Of a DNA stretch of 64,000 bases, positions 9,043-17,983 are shown in pieces. Position 1 is the first letter of the stretch; each line of letters opens with the position of its first letter. The stretch is from positions 62,001-126,000 of the forward strand of contig NZ_JAFVLN010000009.1 in assembly GCF_017377775.1 (NCBI RefSeq). Reading direction: 5' to 3'. Source of the stretch: Streptomyces sp. VRA16 Mangrove soil (GTDB lineage: Bacteria > Actinomycetota > Actinomycetes > Streptomycetales > Streptomycetaceae). A program made the translations under genes and the position numbers. The notes under the pieces were generated by a model, which saw nothing but the letters and a program-made list of their open reading frames with translations, had not been told where the DNA came from and did no database searches.

Positions 9043-9612
9043 ATGAGGAAAGACGCGAAGGCGAGCTCCCGTGAGCGGCTGCTGGAGGCGACCGCGGAAC
9101 TCACCTACCGGGAGGGCGTCAACGTCGGGGTAGAGGCGCTCTGCCAGGCTGCCGGGGTCTCCAAGCGCTCGCTGTATCAGTTCTTCGACACCAAGGACGA
9201 ACTCCTGGCGGCCAGTCTGGAACGCAGGGCGTCCGCCTATGCGGCTCGCCTGCTGCCGCCGCCCGAGGCGGAGCTCTCGCCGCGTGAACGCCTCTTCTAC
9301 CCGTTCACATGGCTGGAGTCCGCGGCCGCCGATCCCGAGTACCGGGGATGCCCCTACCTCTCCGTTCAGGTGGAGCTGAAAAACACCGACCATCCGGCCA
9401 GGCGTGTGGCGCACCAGGTGAAGGGCGAGCTGACGGAGTACCTGCGCGCTGCCGCCGAGGACGGCGGCGCGGTGGAGCCGGACCTCCTCGCCCGGCAGTT
9501 GATGATCATTCTCGACGGGGCGAGCGCTCGTGCCGGCGTCCAAGCCGACGACCTCTCGAGCGTGCTGCTTACTGCCGTCGTCGCCGTCGTCGATGCCGCA
9601 GGTGTGCGCTGA
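9043..9612 (+). CDS. TetR/AcrR family regulator
   Basis: A 189-aa TetR repressor. The N-terminal helix-turn-helix spans SSRERLLEATAELTYREG through VEALCQAAGVSKRSLYQFF with the normal spacing, followed by a helical ligand domain. The segment YRGCPYLSVQVEL resembles the GCLL/GCPF stretch of the C-terminal TetR domain. The start MRKDAKASS is chosen because it lies about ten residues before the HTH; the upstream in-frame codon gives an unlikely tail. No ligand can be inferred. Its target is not certain: the double palindrome before the SDR at 10.4 kb has a different sequence from the repeat upstream of this gene. Confidence 0.9.
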   Translation: MRKDAKASSRERLLEATAELTYREGVNVGVEALCQAAGVSKRSLYQFFDTKDELLAASLERRASAYAARLLPPPEAELSPRERLFYPFTWLESAAADPEYRGCPYLSVQVELKNTDHPARRVAHQVKGELTEYLRAAAEDGGAVEPDLLARQLMIILDGASARAGVQADDLSSVLLTAVVAVVDAAGVR

Positions 9613-9631
9613 CGCGTGCACCACGAGAAAA

Positions 9632-9660
9632 AAGTCCGGGGAGGCTGGCTCCCCGGACTT
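9632..9660. terminator. Bidirectional terminator hairpin between tetR and the DUF1269 gene
   Basis: A perfect 12-bp stem (AAGTCCGGGGAG pairing with CTCCCCGGACTT) has a five-base loop and sits between two convergent genes. An A-run precedes it on the + strand, giving a U-run for leftward transcription. Confidence 0.85.
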
Positions 9661-9680
9661 CTGGCCTGCCAAGGCCCGTG

Positions 9681-10166
9681 CTAGGCGGCGAAGACCTCTC
9701 GGAGTTTGGCCTCATCCTGCTGAGACAGGTTGCTGCGGATCAGCTCGGCCGCACCCTCGGGAAGGGCCTCGTGGACGCGGTCCACGACGGCATCGGAGGT
9801 GAGCAGGAACAGCGCCGAGGTGCCCGGCTTGACCTCGCCACGGACGCCGGCGATGAAATCATCATCAATGCCGACGTCAGCCAGCGAGCCGCCAAGAGCG
9901 CCACCGAGTGCGCCTACGGCTGCCCCGAGCAGTGGCACGAAGAAAATCAGTCCGAACAGCAGGCCCCAGAAGGCGCCGGACAGCGCTCCGGCTGCCGCGA
10001 GGTTGTTCAACTGCTTGGTTCTGGGGCGCTCGCGCCCCTCCGGCCAGGTGACGACGGCCGCGTCGTGTACCTGGAGCAGGCCCTGCTTCTGCAATGACAA
10101 CAGGGTTTCTTCCACATGGTCGGCGCCGTCGGGGGTGGGGAACCTCCAGGCGGTAAGAGTGGTCAC
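9681..10166 (-). CDS. DUF1269 membrane-associated protein
   Basis: A 161-aa protein with a soluble N-terminal part (GLLQVHDAAVVTWPEGRERP), a glycine/alanine-rich hydrophobic hairpin at about residues 57-93 (GAFWGLLFGLIFFVPLLGAA), and a C-terminal soluble domain ending LSQQDEAKLREVFAA. This layout is typical of DUF1269 proteins, whose glycine-rich hydrophobic core resembles bacterial glycine-zipper membrane proteins. GTG at 10166 is preferred because AAGGAAG stands about seven bases upstream and the N-terminus fits the family. It is convergent with tetR and shares a terminator. Role unknown; a stress or envelope function is often guessed. Confidence 0.85.
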   Translation of the reverse strand: MTTLTAWRFPTPDGADHVEETLLSLQKQGLLQVHDAAVVTWPEGRERPRTKQLNNLAAAGALSGAFWGLLFGLIFFVPLLGAAVGALGGALGGSLADVGIDDDFIAGVRGEVKPGTSALFLLTSDAVVDRVHEALPEGAAELIRSNLSQQDEAKLREVFAA

Positions 10167-10389
10167 GAACGCTTCCTTTCGGCAAGGGATCACTGCGGGC
10201 AAAGGCCACGCGGGCTGCGGGGGTCGGTGAGCGCCGTACTCATGGCGCATCCGTTTGAGAAATGCATGGGCTGCACAGTCCGCCTCATCACACGTGATGC
10301 CGTGTGGCAGAAACATGTGCATCAACCAAACCGGCGGCTGATCGATCGGATACCGGCAAAGACATTCTGCCATCTCCGGTTGAAGAATG

Positions 10390-10427
10390 AAACCGATCGG
10401 TTTACAGTTCTTGAAACCGATCGGTTT
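10390..10427. promoter_or_regulatory. Two perfect palindromes, candidate TetR-type operators
   Basis: AAACCGATCGGTTT occurs twice, at 10390-10403 and 10414-10427, in identical orientation with a 24-base period. Both copies are flanked by TG on the left and A or T on the right. They lie 19 bases before the SDR start, where bound repressor would block RNA polymerase. Palindromes of this kind are typical of TetR-family operators upstream of SDR genes. The cognate repressor is not identified in the window. Confidence 0.75.
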
Positions 10428-10445
10428 ATTCACGAGGAGGACATT

Positions 10446-11150
10446 ATGACGTCGCTCAACGGTGCAGTGGTGCTTATCACCGGCGGCAGCCGCGGCTTGG
10501 GACACGCGCTGGTGGAGGAGTCCCTCGCACGCGGTGCAGCCAAGGTGTACGCCACGGCGCGCGACCCGCGCACGGTGACGCACCCTGACGCGGTACCGCT
10601 GGCACTCGAGGTAACCGATCCTGCCTCCGTCACCGCGGCGGCCGAACAGGCCGGAGACGTGACCGTGTTGATCAACAATGCCGGCGTCTCCATCAACGCC
10701 TCCCTCCTCAAGGCGCCGTTGGACGACGTCCGACGGGAGTTCGAAACGAACTTCTACGGCCCGCTCCAGGTGACGCGCGCCTTCTCTCCTGCCATCGAGC
10801 GCAACGGAGGCGGCCACATTCTGAACGTCCACTCCGTGCTGTCCTGGATCGGGATGGCCGGCTCATACAGCGCTTCGAAGGCCGCCCTGTGGTCGGCCAC
10901 CAACTCCTTGCGACTGGAGCTGAAGCCCCGCGGCATCGATGTCACCGGACTGCATGTCGGCTATGTCGACACAGACATGACGGCAAATGTCGACGCCCCC
11001 AAGTCCACCCCGAAGGATGTCGCCGCACAGGCGCTGGACGGTGTCGAGAGCGGAGCGTACGAGGTGCTCGCCGACGAAATGTCGCGCAAGGTGAAGGCGA
11101 ACCTCGCCGCAGACATCGCCACCATGTACCCCCGACTTATGGAGAAGTGA
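10446..11150 (+). CDS. Short-chain dehydrogenase/reductase (SDR)
   Basis: A 234-aa classical SDR with all key motifs: TGGSRGLGHAL for the dinucleotide, NNAGVS, the catalytic Ser in NVHSVLSW, and Tyr-Lys in YSASKAALW. The start has a strong GAGGAGG six bases upstream, immediately after the paired palindromes. This arrangement predicts a gene silenced by a TetR-type repressor and induced by a small ligand, perhaps its own substrate. It is monocistronic and convergent with the large LAL regulator gene. The substrate cannot be read from the sequence. Confidence 0.93.
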   Translation: MTSLNGAVVLITGGSRGLGHALVEESLARGAAKVYATARDPRTVTHPDAVPLALEVTDPASVTAAAEQAGDVTVLINNAGVSINASLLKAPLDDVRREFETNFYGPLQVTRAFSPAIERNGGGHILNVHSVLSWIGMAGSYSASKAALWSATNSLRLELKPRGIDVTGLHVGYVDTDMTANVDAPKSTPKDVAAQALDGVESGAYEVLADEMSRKVKANLAADIATMYPRLMEK

Positions 11151-11176
11151 CGCACATCCTCATTTGATGCAACCAT

Positions 11177-11221
11177 AGGCATCCCACGTCGGCCCGCGCC
11201 GCTGGTCGGCGAGGGATGCCT
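11177..11221. terminator. Hairpin between convergent SDR and LAL genes
   Basis: AGGCATCCC at 11177-11185 pairs perfectly with GGGATGCCT at 11213-11221, across a GC-rich 27-base loop that could fold further. It follows the SDR stop by about 27 bases and lies before the end of the leftward LAL gene. A terminator role is likely but unproven. Confidence 0.6.
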
Positions 11222-11414
11222 GTCGCTGTGCAACAGCTCGTTCGGCACGTCCACATCACTGCGCTGGCGTTCAGACTGGAATGAATAGCGCTGCTAAAAA
11301 TCAGCCTATGGTGCACACGTTTTCAACGTGCACAGCTCTTGCATCTTCTGCCCTTTCGGGCAATAACTCGACATGTGGAATCCAAGCCCCGCCCGATGGG
11401 TACTCGGCCGGTCA

Positions 11415-14147
11415 TCACGCGCTGCTCACCTCATCGAATTCGCCGAGCGCGTCGCGCAGTGCGGCGCGGGAGGTGATACCGAGCTTGGGAAACACCCGGT
11501 AGAGGTGTGCGCCGGCTGTACGGGGAGAGATGTTGAGCTGCCTGCCGATCTCCTTGTTGGAAAGTCCGCTCGCCGCGAGCTCCGCGATGCGGCGTTCCTG
11601 GGCGCTGATCCTGACTCCTGCCCTGGTGTCGGGCACCCCGACACCAACGCCGGCCGCGCGCAGTTCGTCGCGGGCGCGCTGTGCCCACAGCGGAGCCTTC
11701 AACTGCTGCTCGAACAGTTCCAACGCCGCGCTCAGCTGGACACGAGCGGCCTTGTACTCCCGACGCCGCCGGAGCCACTCGCCGTACCACAGGCGGATGC
11801 GCGCGTACTCGTACTTCCAGAGCGAGGCGTCCGGGACGGCGAGGGCTGCCTCGTACAGTTCCCCTGCCCGTTCGTCGGGCGCGGTGAGCGCAACAGCCCC
11901 GGCGAGAATGATCGCGAGGTGCGGCGAGATGGTGTCGACGCGCGCCTGCCGACCCGCCTCGACATGCGCACGGGCCTCTTCGGTCCGCCCTGTCCGCATG
12001 GCGGATTCCACGAGGTCCAGGAACACCCGCGAGAAGTGGGGGTAATGCGGGGGCAGTTCTCCCGGCGGCGTCAGCGCGGAGGTCAACAGGTACGCCTCTT
12101 CGAAGTCGCCCCGTCCGACGGCGGCTCGCGCCCAGGTCTCGTTCGGGGTCGTCATCAGCAGCTGCATACGTCGCGGTTGGGCCCACGCGACGATCGTGTC
12201 GCAGTGCTTGCGCAGGGCTTCTTCGTCCCCGCGGCCGGATGCGACCATGGCCAGACCGTACGTGAAGATGATGTGGACCAGGTTGTAGTCGTGTTCGGTG
12301 GCATCCGCGATACCTTGCGATGCGATCGCCTCGATCTTGTCCCATTCGCCCCGCATGAAGGCCTCGTGCGCCCGGGCCACCACGCCGAAACGCAGGCTGT
12401 CGTACGCGCTGTGCCCCACCGCGTCTCGCCAGACGCCGTCGTAATAGGTGAAGCAGTCCAGGTACATCGCCGTGTAGATGAGCCAGTTCATCCGCCACAA
12501 GGGTGTGTCGGGCGACAGGGTGGCTGTTGCGCGGTCCAGTCGCTCCCGCACGTCATGCGCGGTCCGCGCTGGATCGGCGACGCTGTCAAAACACATGCGC
12601 GCGAGCTCGGAGACCCGGTCCAGCTCGTTGTACACGGCCGTCCAGAGTTCTGGACGGCCGCCCCACACCGCTGTGTTGAGAAGTACGTAGAAGGCGTCGT
12701 CAAAGGCGTCCACGTCTTTCGGCTCGGTGCTCGGGGGCGCGGCCGCCATCGCCTGAGGAAGGATGCGGTACACCGCATCGATGTCTCCCTCCCGGTGGAA
12801 CTGCACGTAGGCGGCGGCCGCCGCGCCTCGCAGCGTCTCCGTGGTCTGGGCGCTGGCCAGTTCGTGGGCTGTGTCCAGCAGGCCGGCGACGCCGGCGGCG
12901 AACGCGGCTTCGTCGAGGCGGCGGGTGCGTTCCGCGGGATCCTGGCTCAGGTCGGCCGCGCGACGGTACGCCGTGGCAGCCTCCGCGGCGCCACCACGGG
13001 CCATGGCATGCTCTGCGGCACGGGTGAGTTCGATGGCGACCCCTTCGTCGGGGGCGCTCGCGGCATGGGCGAGATGCCAGGCCCGCCGCTCCGGCTCCCC
13101 TCTCAGAATCTCTGCGAGCGCACCATGCGCCGCCTGACGTCGTCCGCCCGGGGACATGTGGACGACGCAGGACCTGACCAGAGGGTGCCGGAAGGTGATC
13201 TGCTCGCCCAGATGATCGACGCGGACCAGCCCCATGCGCTCGGTCGTCTCCAGCTGCCCTTCGTTCCACCCCTCCCCCGCTGCGGTCTGAGCAGCACGGA
13301 TGTCTGCCAGGTTGCCAGGGCGCTCGCCGTCGAGCGCCGCCATCAACAGGGTGAAGCGCGTCGCGGAGTCGAGTTGCCGAATGCGTTCGGCGAACACGCC
13401 CTCGAGGCGGCTGCCGAGGGGCAGCGTCGCGGGGAGTTCCTCGGCGCCGGCCCGCTGCGCATCGGTGAGCTGGCCCGGCAACTCGACCAGAGCGAGCGGG
13501 TTCCCTTCCGACTCGTGCAACAGCCGCCGCCGCGTCGGCTCGGCCAGTCCCGGGTGGCTGCTGTCCAGCAGCTGCAGGGCATCGGGGGCCGCCAGCGGTC
13601 CGATGTGCAAGACGGGAAGCCCCGTCGGGTCCATAAATCCGTGCCCCCCACCTCGGGAGGCCATGACGAAGGCTGCCCGGCAGGTGCTGAGCCTGCGGGT
13701 GACAAAGGTCAGCACCTCGGCGCTGGAACGATCGATCCAGTGCACATCGTCCACCACCACGCACAGAGGCTGCCGCCTGGCTGCGGCCTGGAGCAGGGCC
13801 AGGGCCGCAGCCGAGATGGCGAAGCGGCTGGGTGTCGAACCGTCACGGATGGAGAGGACCTGTTCCAGCACACCGCTCTGGAAGGCCGGCAGTTCCGCCA
13901 AGTGATCGAAGAGTGGGTAGAGAAGCTGGTGCAGTGCGGAGAACGCAAGTTCCTGTTCACTCTCGACACCGACAACCTGCAGCACACGCAGGCCGTCCGC
14001 GCGGGCGTGGTGGGCCATGGCCTCCAGCAGCGCGGTCTTCCCCACGCCGGGGTCGCCCAACAGCAATAGCGCTGTTCCCGCGTTCTTCGCCTCGGCCAAC
14101 AGCACGTCGAGTGCCTGAAGCTCAGATGTACGGCCCACCAACGACAA
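11415..14147 (-). CDS. LAL: large ATP-binding LuxR-family regulator
   Basis: A 910-aa STAND-type transcription activator. Walker A GDPGVGKT is at residues 31-38 and Walker B CVVVDDVHWID near 129-139, followed by a long helical TPR-like middle. The C-terminal LuxR HTH has SAQERRIAELAASGLSNKEI and ISPRTAGAHLYRVFPKLGI. The start is TTG at 14147, chosen because GGGGAGGA lies directly upstream and the VGRTSEL motif follows at once. LAL proteins activate sugar or antibiotic genes in actinomycetes. It lies 79 bases after an alpha/beta hydrolase on the same strand, so they may be co-transcribed. Confidence 0.93.
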   Translation of the reverse strand: MSLVGRTSELQALDVLLAEAKNAGTALLLLGDPGVGKTALLEAMAHHARADGLRVLQVVGVESEQELAFSALHQLLYPLFDHLAELPAFQSGVLEQVLSIRDGSTPSRFAISAAALALLQAAARRQPLCVVVDDVHWIDRSSAEVLTFVTRRLSTCRAAFVMASRGGGHGFMDPTGLPVLHIGPLAAPDALQLLDSSHPGLAEPTRRRLLHESEGNPLALVELPGQLTDAQRAGAEELPATLPLGSRLEGVFAERIRQLDSATRFTLLMAALDGERPGNLADIRAAQTAAGEGWNEGQLETTERMGLVRVDHLGEQITFRHPLVRSCVVHMSPGGRRQAAHGALAEILRGEPERRAWHLAHAASAPDEGVAIELTRAAEHAMARGGAAEAATAYRRAADLSQDPAERTRRLDEAAFAAGVAGLLDTAHELASAQTTETLRGAAAAAYVQFHREGDIDAVYRILPQAMAAAPPSTEPKDVDAFDDAFYVLLNTAVWGGRPELWTAVYNELDRVSELARMCFDSVADPARTAHDVRERLDRATATLSPDTPLWRMNWLIYTAMYLDCFTYYDGVWRDAVGHSAYDSLRFGVVARAHEAFMRGEWDKIEAIASQGIADATEHDYNLVHIIFTYGLAMVASGRGDEEALRKHCDTIVAWAQPRRMQLLMTTPNETWARAAVGRGDFEEAYLLTSALTPPGELPPHYPHFSRVFLDLVESAMRTGRTEEARAHVEAGRQARVDTISPHLAIILAGAVALTAPDERAGELYEAALAVPDASLWKYEYARIRLWYGEWLRRRREYKAARVQLSAALELFEQQLKAPLWAQRARDELRAAGVGVGVPDTRAGVRISAQERRIAELAASGLSNKEIGRQLNISPRTAGAHLYRVFPKLGITSRAALRDALGEFDEVSSA

Positions 14148-14226
14148 CGTTCCTCCCCGGTCCCCAAGGGCAATTGCCCCTGCCAGTACCCAAATGGTGC
14201 GTGGGCGGAGCGGGTCGGTACATCCG

Positions 14227-15096
14227 TCAGTTGACTGGCGTAGAACGATTCTGTGAGTTTTCGGACAAAAAGGCCAGCGCCTCCCGAGCGAACGCCTCGT
14301 AGTGCTGGAACATGAAGCCGTGACCCGAATCGGGATAGGTGCGCACCTTCACATCGGGCAGCAGGCTCGCCAACAAGTACGACGCGCTGGGCGGGGTGAC
14401 CAGGTCTTGATCCCCGAGGGCCACGAGCGTCGGCTGCTTGATCGCTCTGAGCCTGTTCAGTGCCTCGTGGTCGGGGGTGCCCCATTCGACCATTGCCTCG
14501 TACTGCGCTTCCCTGGCCTCTCGGCTGGCCGGCAGGTCCCGGTCGTGCTCGCGTTCGATGTACCGGCCCAGGAACTCCAGCCCGCTGCGCTGACTTGACT
14601 CCGTGTGGTTGAAGAAGGTGTAGAGGTAGTCCTCGAGCCTGGGATCGTCAGCCTCGGATCGGGCGAGGATGTTGTCCGACCAGCCGTGGATACCGGGCCC
14701 CCCACGCGGGGCGGTGGCGGCAAGGATCATACGGCGCACTGCTGCGGGACGGCGGAGTGCCAGCTCCTGGGCGGTGTAGCCGCCCATCGAGAAGCCCAGT
14801 ACATCCACCTCGCGCACACCGACGGCCGCCATGAACGCAAGGGCGTCGACGGCTGTGTCCCTGATGGTCCGCGGCGTGGTTCCTGAACTGAGACCAACAC
14901 CGGCATGGTCGAAAGCGATGACATCGCGTTCGGTCGCCAGCGCGTTGATCAGCGCCGGATCCCAACTGTCGAGCGTGCCGCGAAGATGCGACAGCAGGAG
15001 CAACGGTGGCTCCGAGCCGGAAGTACCGCAACGACGGTAGGCGTACCTGAGACCGCTGGCGGTGTAGGCGGTCTGGTTCGGTGCGTCGACGTACAT
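14227..15096 (-). CDS. Alpha/beta hydrolase
   Basis: A 289-aa serine hydrolase. The nucleophile elbow GFSMGG places Ser near residue 103, the acid lies in LVALGDQDLVTP and the His in YPDSGHGFMFQ. The first motif is SHLRGTLDSWDP in place of the common HGxxG. GAAGGAATGAG stands immediately before the ATG. It precedes the LAL regulator on the same strand. Its N-terminal GLRYAYRRCG and the His loop have close counterparts in the hydrolase relics at 8.6 kb and 23.8 kb, which makes this the only intact member of a small local subfamily. Confidence 0.9.
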   Translation of the reverse strand: MYVDAPNQTAYTASGLRYAYRRCGTSGSEPPLLLLSHLRGTLDSWDPALINALATERDVIAFDHAGVGLSSGTTPRTIRDTAVDALAFMAAVGVREVDVLGFSMGGYTAQELALRRPAAVRRMILAATAPRGGPGIHGWSDNILARSEADDPRLEDYLYTFFNHTESSQRSGLEFLGRYIEREHDRDLPASREAREAQYEAMVEWGTPDHEALNRLRAIKQPTLVALGDQDLVTPPSASYLLASLLPDVKVRTYPDSGHGFMFQHYEAFAREALAFLSENSQNRSTPVN

Positions 15097-15658
15097 CTCA
15101 TTCCTTCAGTGGGGGGCGTGCTCCCCACTGAGCAGGAGCACGTTACGTCAACGAGTCTGTCGACACCGCCTGGCCCAGCCATCGGGCATTTGACCATAGG
15201 TTTCATTCCGTCCGGTCACGTATACGCAGCGTAAGAACTCCCAGTGCCACAACTGTGCCCGGACCTGCACCGAAGCCCGAAAGCCTCACTGGCGAGCGTT
15301 TCACTGACGACGACGGCCGATCAGAGTCAGGTGGAGTGACCCCCGCAGCGGGCTTGCTCCGCATAGCCAGATGCACCGGATACACGACCTTCGTCGCTTC
15401 CGACGCGTGACGATTCGCTCGGCGACAAGCCCTTCCAAGGTGCTGCGCACGACCTGCGCAATCGGCGTCTGACCGGGATATCTGTTCACCATTAGGGTCC
15501 AGGGTTCCTCGGCCAGGCATCCGTCCTCTCTCGACGGGCGTCTCTTTGGTTGCTCCCGTCACGGGAGGTTTGCGAGGCGCCGAAGGCTCGCGATGCCCGA
15601 ACACGCATCTGGCCCTGCACCCCGAACCCCCATTTGCTGAAAGTTCGTTGCACTGTGT
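15097..15658. other. Intergenic region with a possible wHTH-like relic
   Basis: The 562 bases have no convincing gene. On the minus strand at about 15395-15490, one frame reads GQTPIAQVVRSTLEGLVAER then RKRRRS, which looks like part of a winged-helix DNA-binding segment. It has no proper start and soon loses coherence. I treat it as a possible relic only. Confidence 0.3.
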
Positions 15659-16084
15659 TCATACGGGTGGGAGCAGACTCTCGGTCAAGGCGTCCCAGTC
15701 CAGGTACGTTCCTTCGGAGCCGGAAGGAACCATGGCGTAAGTGTCCTCCAGCCACCGGCGCACAACCGTCAGGTCGGCCACGAACGTGGCACTTCCCTCT
15801 GGCACCTCGAGTCTCAGATACAACAAAGACCTGCCGTGCGGCCCTCGTGTGGGCCACACTTTGAAGTCGCCCTCTCCATTGGGACGCTCGACGCCGGCGT
15901 ACAGCAGATCCCGACCGACCACCCAGGTGACGCCCCTGTCCGCGGTCACCATGAGCCTGATGCAAACGGCGAACGGATCGTCCGCGCTGTAGGTGAACTT
16001 GCAGTCGATGCTACCCATTTCCGGGGGAGCCGACAGGAAGTGGAGCTTGGTGAGGAGCTCGATGTGGCGCCCGTGCTCTGTCAT
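15659..16084 (-). CDS. SsgA-like sporulation/cell-division protein (SALP)
   Basis: A 141-aa SALP, the standard length of SsgA/SsgB-type proteins. Signature pieces are YSADDPFAVCIRLMV, WVVGRDLLYAGVERP, GEGDFKVWPTR and the C-terminal WLEDTYAMVPSGSE followed by an acidic helix (YLDWDALTESLL). The start MTEHGRHIEL is chosen by alignment with the family; AAGGA lies about nine bases upstream. These proteins assist FtsZ-ring and spore-wall assembly in sporulating actinomycetes. It stands alone on its strand and shares no operon with the SALP at 4.1 kb, to which it is only distantly similar. Confidence 0.9.
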   Translation of the reverse strand: MTEHGRHIELLTKLHFLSAPPEMGSIDCKFTYSADDPFAVCIRLMVTADRGVTWVVGRDLLYAGVERPNGEGDFKVWPTRGPHGRSLLYLRLEVPEGSATFVADLTVVRRWLEDTYAMVPSGSEGTYLDWDALTESLLPPV

Positions 16085-16524
16085 CTGGTCAACATCCTTG
16101 CTGTCGAGTGGCGGGCTGCGCAGCACACCGAACCCCTGTGTTCCGCGGCCCTGAGTCTTGTCGGTGAACCATTCCGGTGGTTGGTGTCCCCGCCCAGCGC
16201 GCCTTGGCCCGTGGGGACAGCCACGTCCGGGTGGCCCTTCCGCCCCTGGAGGCCGGTTCCACCGCCGGAAATGCCACGAGGGCATGGGACGACCGTGCGC
16301 CGTCGAACGTGTTCATCGGCAACCTCCGTAACGTGCTTGGGGCTTCAACCCTGGCGAACGCAGGCGCACTGGTTATTGGTCGTCTGACTGTCGCTTTGTT
16401 CACAGGAGGGACGGCGCACACCCGCCGCTACGTGTCAACGCACTGACGCCGGCGTCCAGAACGTGAGGCGGGCAAGGGGCCCACTGTTCCGAACGCCGGC
16501 GTCAGCGGCGGTGAGGAGGGGAGG
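16085..16524. other. Intergenic region downstream of USP gene
   Basis: No gene was recognised in these 440 bases. They contain the inverted repeat at 16443-16505 that probably terminates the USP transcript, and presumably the promoter of the leftward SALP gene. Confidence 0.4.
16443..16505. terminator. Long inverted repeat downstream of the USP gene
   Basis: CTGACGCCGGCGT at 16443-16455 pairs perfectly with ACGCCGGCGTCAG at 16493-16505, with a 37-base loop. It lies 20 bases past the USP stop, as expected for a terminator of the leftward gene. Confidence 0.55.
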
Positions 16525-16956
16525 TTACGGCTTGGCCGACTCCTCCGGTACCAGGAGTACGGCGACCCGGCTGTTGTGGGCGACGGCGTCGCTCACTCGC
16601 GGGGTGAAGAACGCGGCGACCGAACTCCTGTGATGGGGAGTGACGACGATCAGGTCGGCCTTGAAGTCCTCGGCCGCGGCGGAGATGATGGCGGGCACTT
16701 CGGGGATCAATCCATGGACCAGCTGTCCGTCAGCCTGTACACCGAGGTCACGGAGCGCCGCGAGCGACTCTTCGAGGAGCGTTTTCCCTTCGTCGTCCTC
16801 CTCCAGAACCATCACGGCGCCCGCCGCCACAGTTGCCGCGACGACGTGGAGCACATGGACCCTGGCTCCTGTCAGCTTTGCCATCTCACCGGCCGTCGAC
16901 AGGGCTGTCGGGCGAGCCTCGCTCGGGTCGATGGCGACCAGAATGCGTTCGTACAT
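16525..16956 (-). CDS. Universal stress protein (UspA family)
   Basis: A 143-aa single-domain USP. It begins MYERILVAIDPSEAR, the first beta strand of the fold with the conserved Asp, and contains the VHVLHVV strand and DLIVVTPHHRSS. The ATP-binding G2xG9GS/T loop is not canonical here: TPHHRSSVAAFFTPRVSDAV lacks the glycines, so it may belong to the non-ATP-binding class. AAGGA lies about ten bases before the ATG. The C-terminus VAVLLVPEE is normal. It is monocistronic, and such proteins usually respond to starvation or redox stress. Confidence 0.88.
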   Translation of the reverse strand: MYERILVAIDPSEARPTALSTAGEMAKLTGARVHVLHVVAATVAAGAVMVLEEDDEGKTLLEESLAALRDLGVQADGQLVHGLIPEVPAIISAAAEDFKADLIVVTPHHRSSVAAFFTPRVSDAVAHNSRVAVLLVPEESAKP

Positions 16957-17022
16957 GGGACGTCGTCCTTTCTCCACCAGCACGGCAAGCATTTCCGCGG
17001 TGGCATGGATGGGTGGGGTCAT

Positions 17023-17329
17023 CAGTTCGGAAGGCGCTCGCGTCGTCCGGTGTACTCGCTCACGCGTGTGGGTCGTTCTTCACCACGGCCGGCCGACAGT
17101 TCCTTGAGCGTCCAAAAAATATAGCCGGTCACTCTTATGTGCCAATGTGACCCCGCAGTCAGCGACCCGAGCGACGTCCCACGCGGCGCAGACCACAGTC
17201 ATACGACTGATGCCCTGTCACACGGGCTCTCCTAGCCTCAACTGGCCGGACCGATCTCCGTCGGCCGAACGAATGTCGCCTGAAGTCCGGGCACAGACGG
17301 CGCTTCTGGGCAAGGTCGCAGGAGCTCTG
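17023..17329. other. Intergenic region upstream of USP, downstream of cupin
   Basis: About 300 bases show no gene. An AT-rich patch at about 17115-17145 (AAAAAATATAG) stands out against the GC-rich background and may be part of the USP promoter. Confidence 0.35.
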
Positions 17330-17830
17330 TCAGGGCACCAAAGGAGGCCCGACGATCTGAATGCCGTGCGCCGCTGCCACTCGCGTCAGCTCCTCCGGGT
17401 CGAGCCCCGGGCCCGCCGCTGGCGGCATGATGCCGTCGAACGGCACACCTGCTTCCTCCACGAAGGCGTCGAAACCCCCGCCCGGCGTGTGCAGTGTCAA
17501 GAAACGCGCCGTCGGGGAGGTCACGACGAAGCCGTGGGCCAGCCCACGAGGCAGAAGAGCCAGCGCTCCCGCGCCCACACTCCGCACCTCGTTTCCGACC
17601 TCGACCCGAAGGGTGCCGTCGAGAATGAAGAACGTCTCCTCGTCGGACTCATGCAGATGCAACGGCGACATGTATCCGCGTTCACCGGTGTGCTCCAGCA
17701 GCGCGTAGGCGCCAGCTGTGTCGGCTGCCTCCGCACGCATCCGCACCAGACCGCCGAGGAACATCACCGCTTTCTGTGTGTCGGCGTCCTTTATGACAGG
17801 GGTCGAGATGTTGCCGGGCAGGTAAGTCAC
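17330..17830 (-). CDS. Cupin-domain protein (quercetin-dioxygenase-like)
   Basis: A 166-aa single-domain cupin. Motif 1 reads GYMSPLHLHESDEETFFILDG, giving the two His, the Glu and the terminal Gly of G(X)5HXH(X)3-4E(X)6G. Motif 2 lies in LPRGLAHGFVV with its His. The four metal ligands are thus present, so a metal-dependent dioxygenase or isomerase activity is possible. GTG at 17830 is preceded by GAGGAG. It is divergent from a LysR gene 153 bases away, the normal arrangement of a LysR target, and a near-perfect inverted repeat lies 18 bases upstream of this start. Confidence 0.87.
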   Translation of the reverse strand: MTYLPGNISTPVIKDADTQKAVMFLGGLVRMRAEAADTAGAYALLEHTGERGYMSPLHLHESDEETFFILDGTLRVEVGNEVRSVGAGALALLPRGLAHGFVVTSPTARFLTLHTPGGGFDAFVEEAGVPFDGIMPPAAGPGLDPEELTRVAAAHGIQIVGPPLVP

Positions 17831-17848
17831 TGCTCTCCTCGCTTCAAT

Positions 17849-17878
17849 TTCGTTCTGCTCACATTCGAGCAGAGCGAA
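17849..17878. promoter_or_regulatory. Inverted repeat in the cupin-lysR divergent promoter
   Basis: TTCGTTCTGCTC at 17849-17860 and GAGCAGAGCGAA at 17867-17878 form 12-base arms with one mismatch and a six-base spacer. The position between divergent lysR and cupin genes makes it the likely LysR operator. Binding is inferred only. Confidence 0.6.
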
Positions 17879-17983
17879 GTGCGCCCGGTCCAAGACCGAT
17901 TCGTCATCGGCTGATGCCGAAACGGGATGCGAGCACCGGCGCCTTCCCTTTTTCCCGTAACAAGAGACCGAGACAGGTTCGAA

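Noticed and set aside
10286..10299. Palindrome CATCACACGTGATG as an operator
   Set aside because: It is about 150 bases before the SDR start and outside the obvious operator pair; such short palindromes are expected by chance in this length.
11373..14069. An 898-aa plus-strand frame
   Set aside because: It lies exactly opposite the LAL gene, whose Walker motifs and HTH are clear. It is a codon-position shadow.
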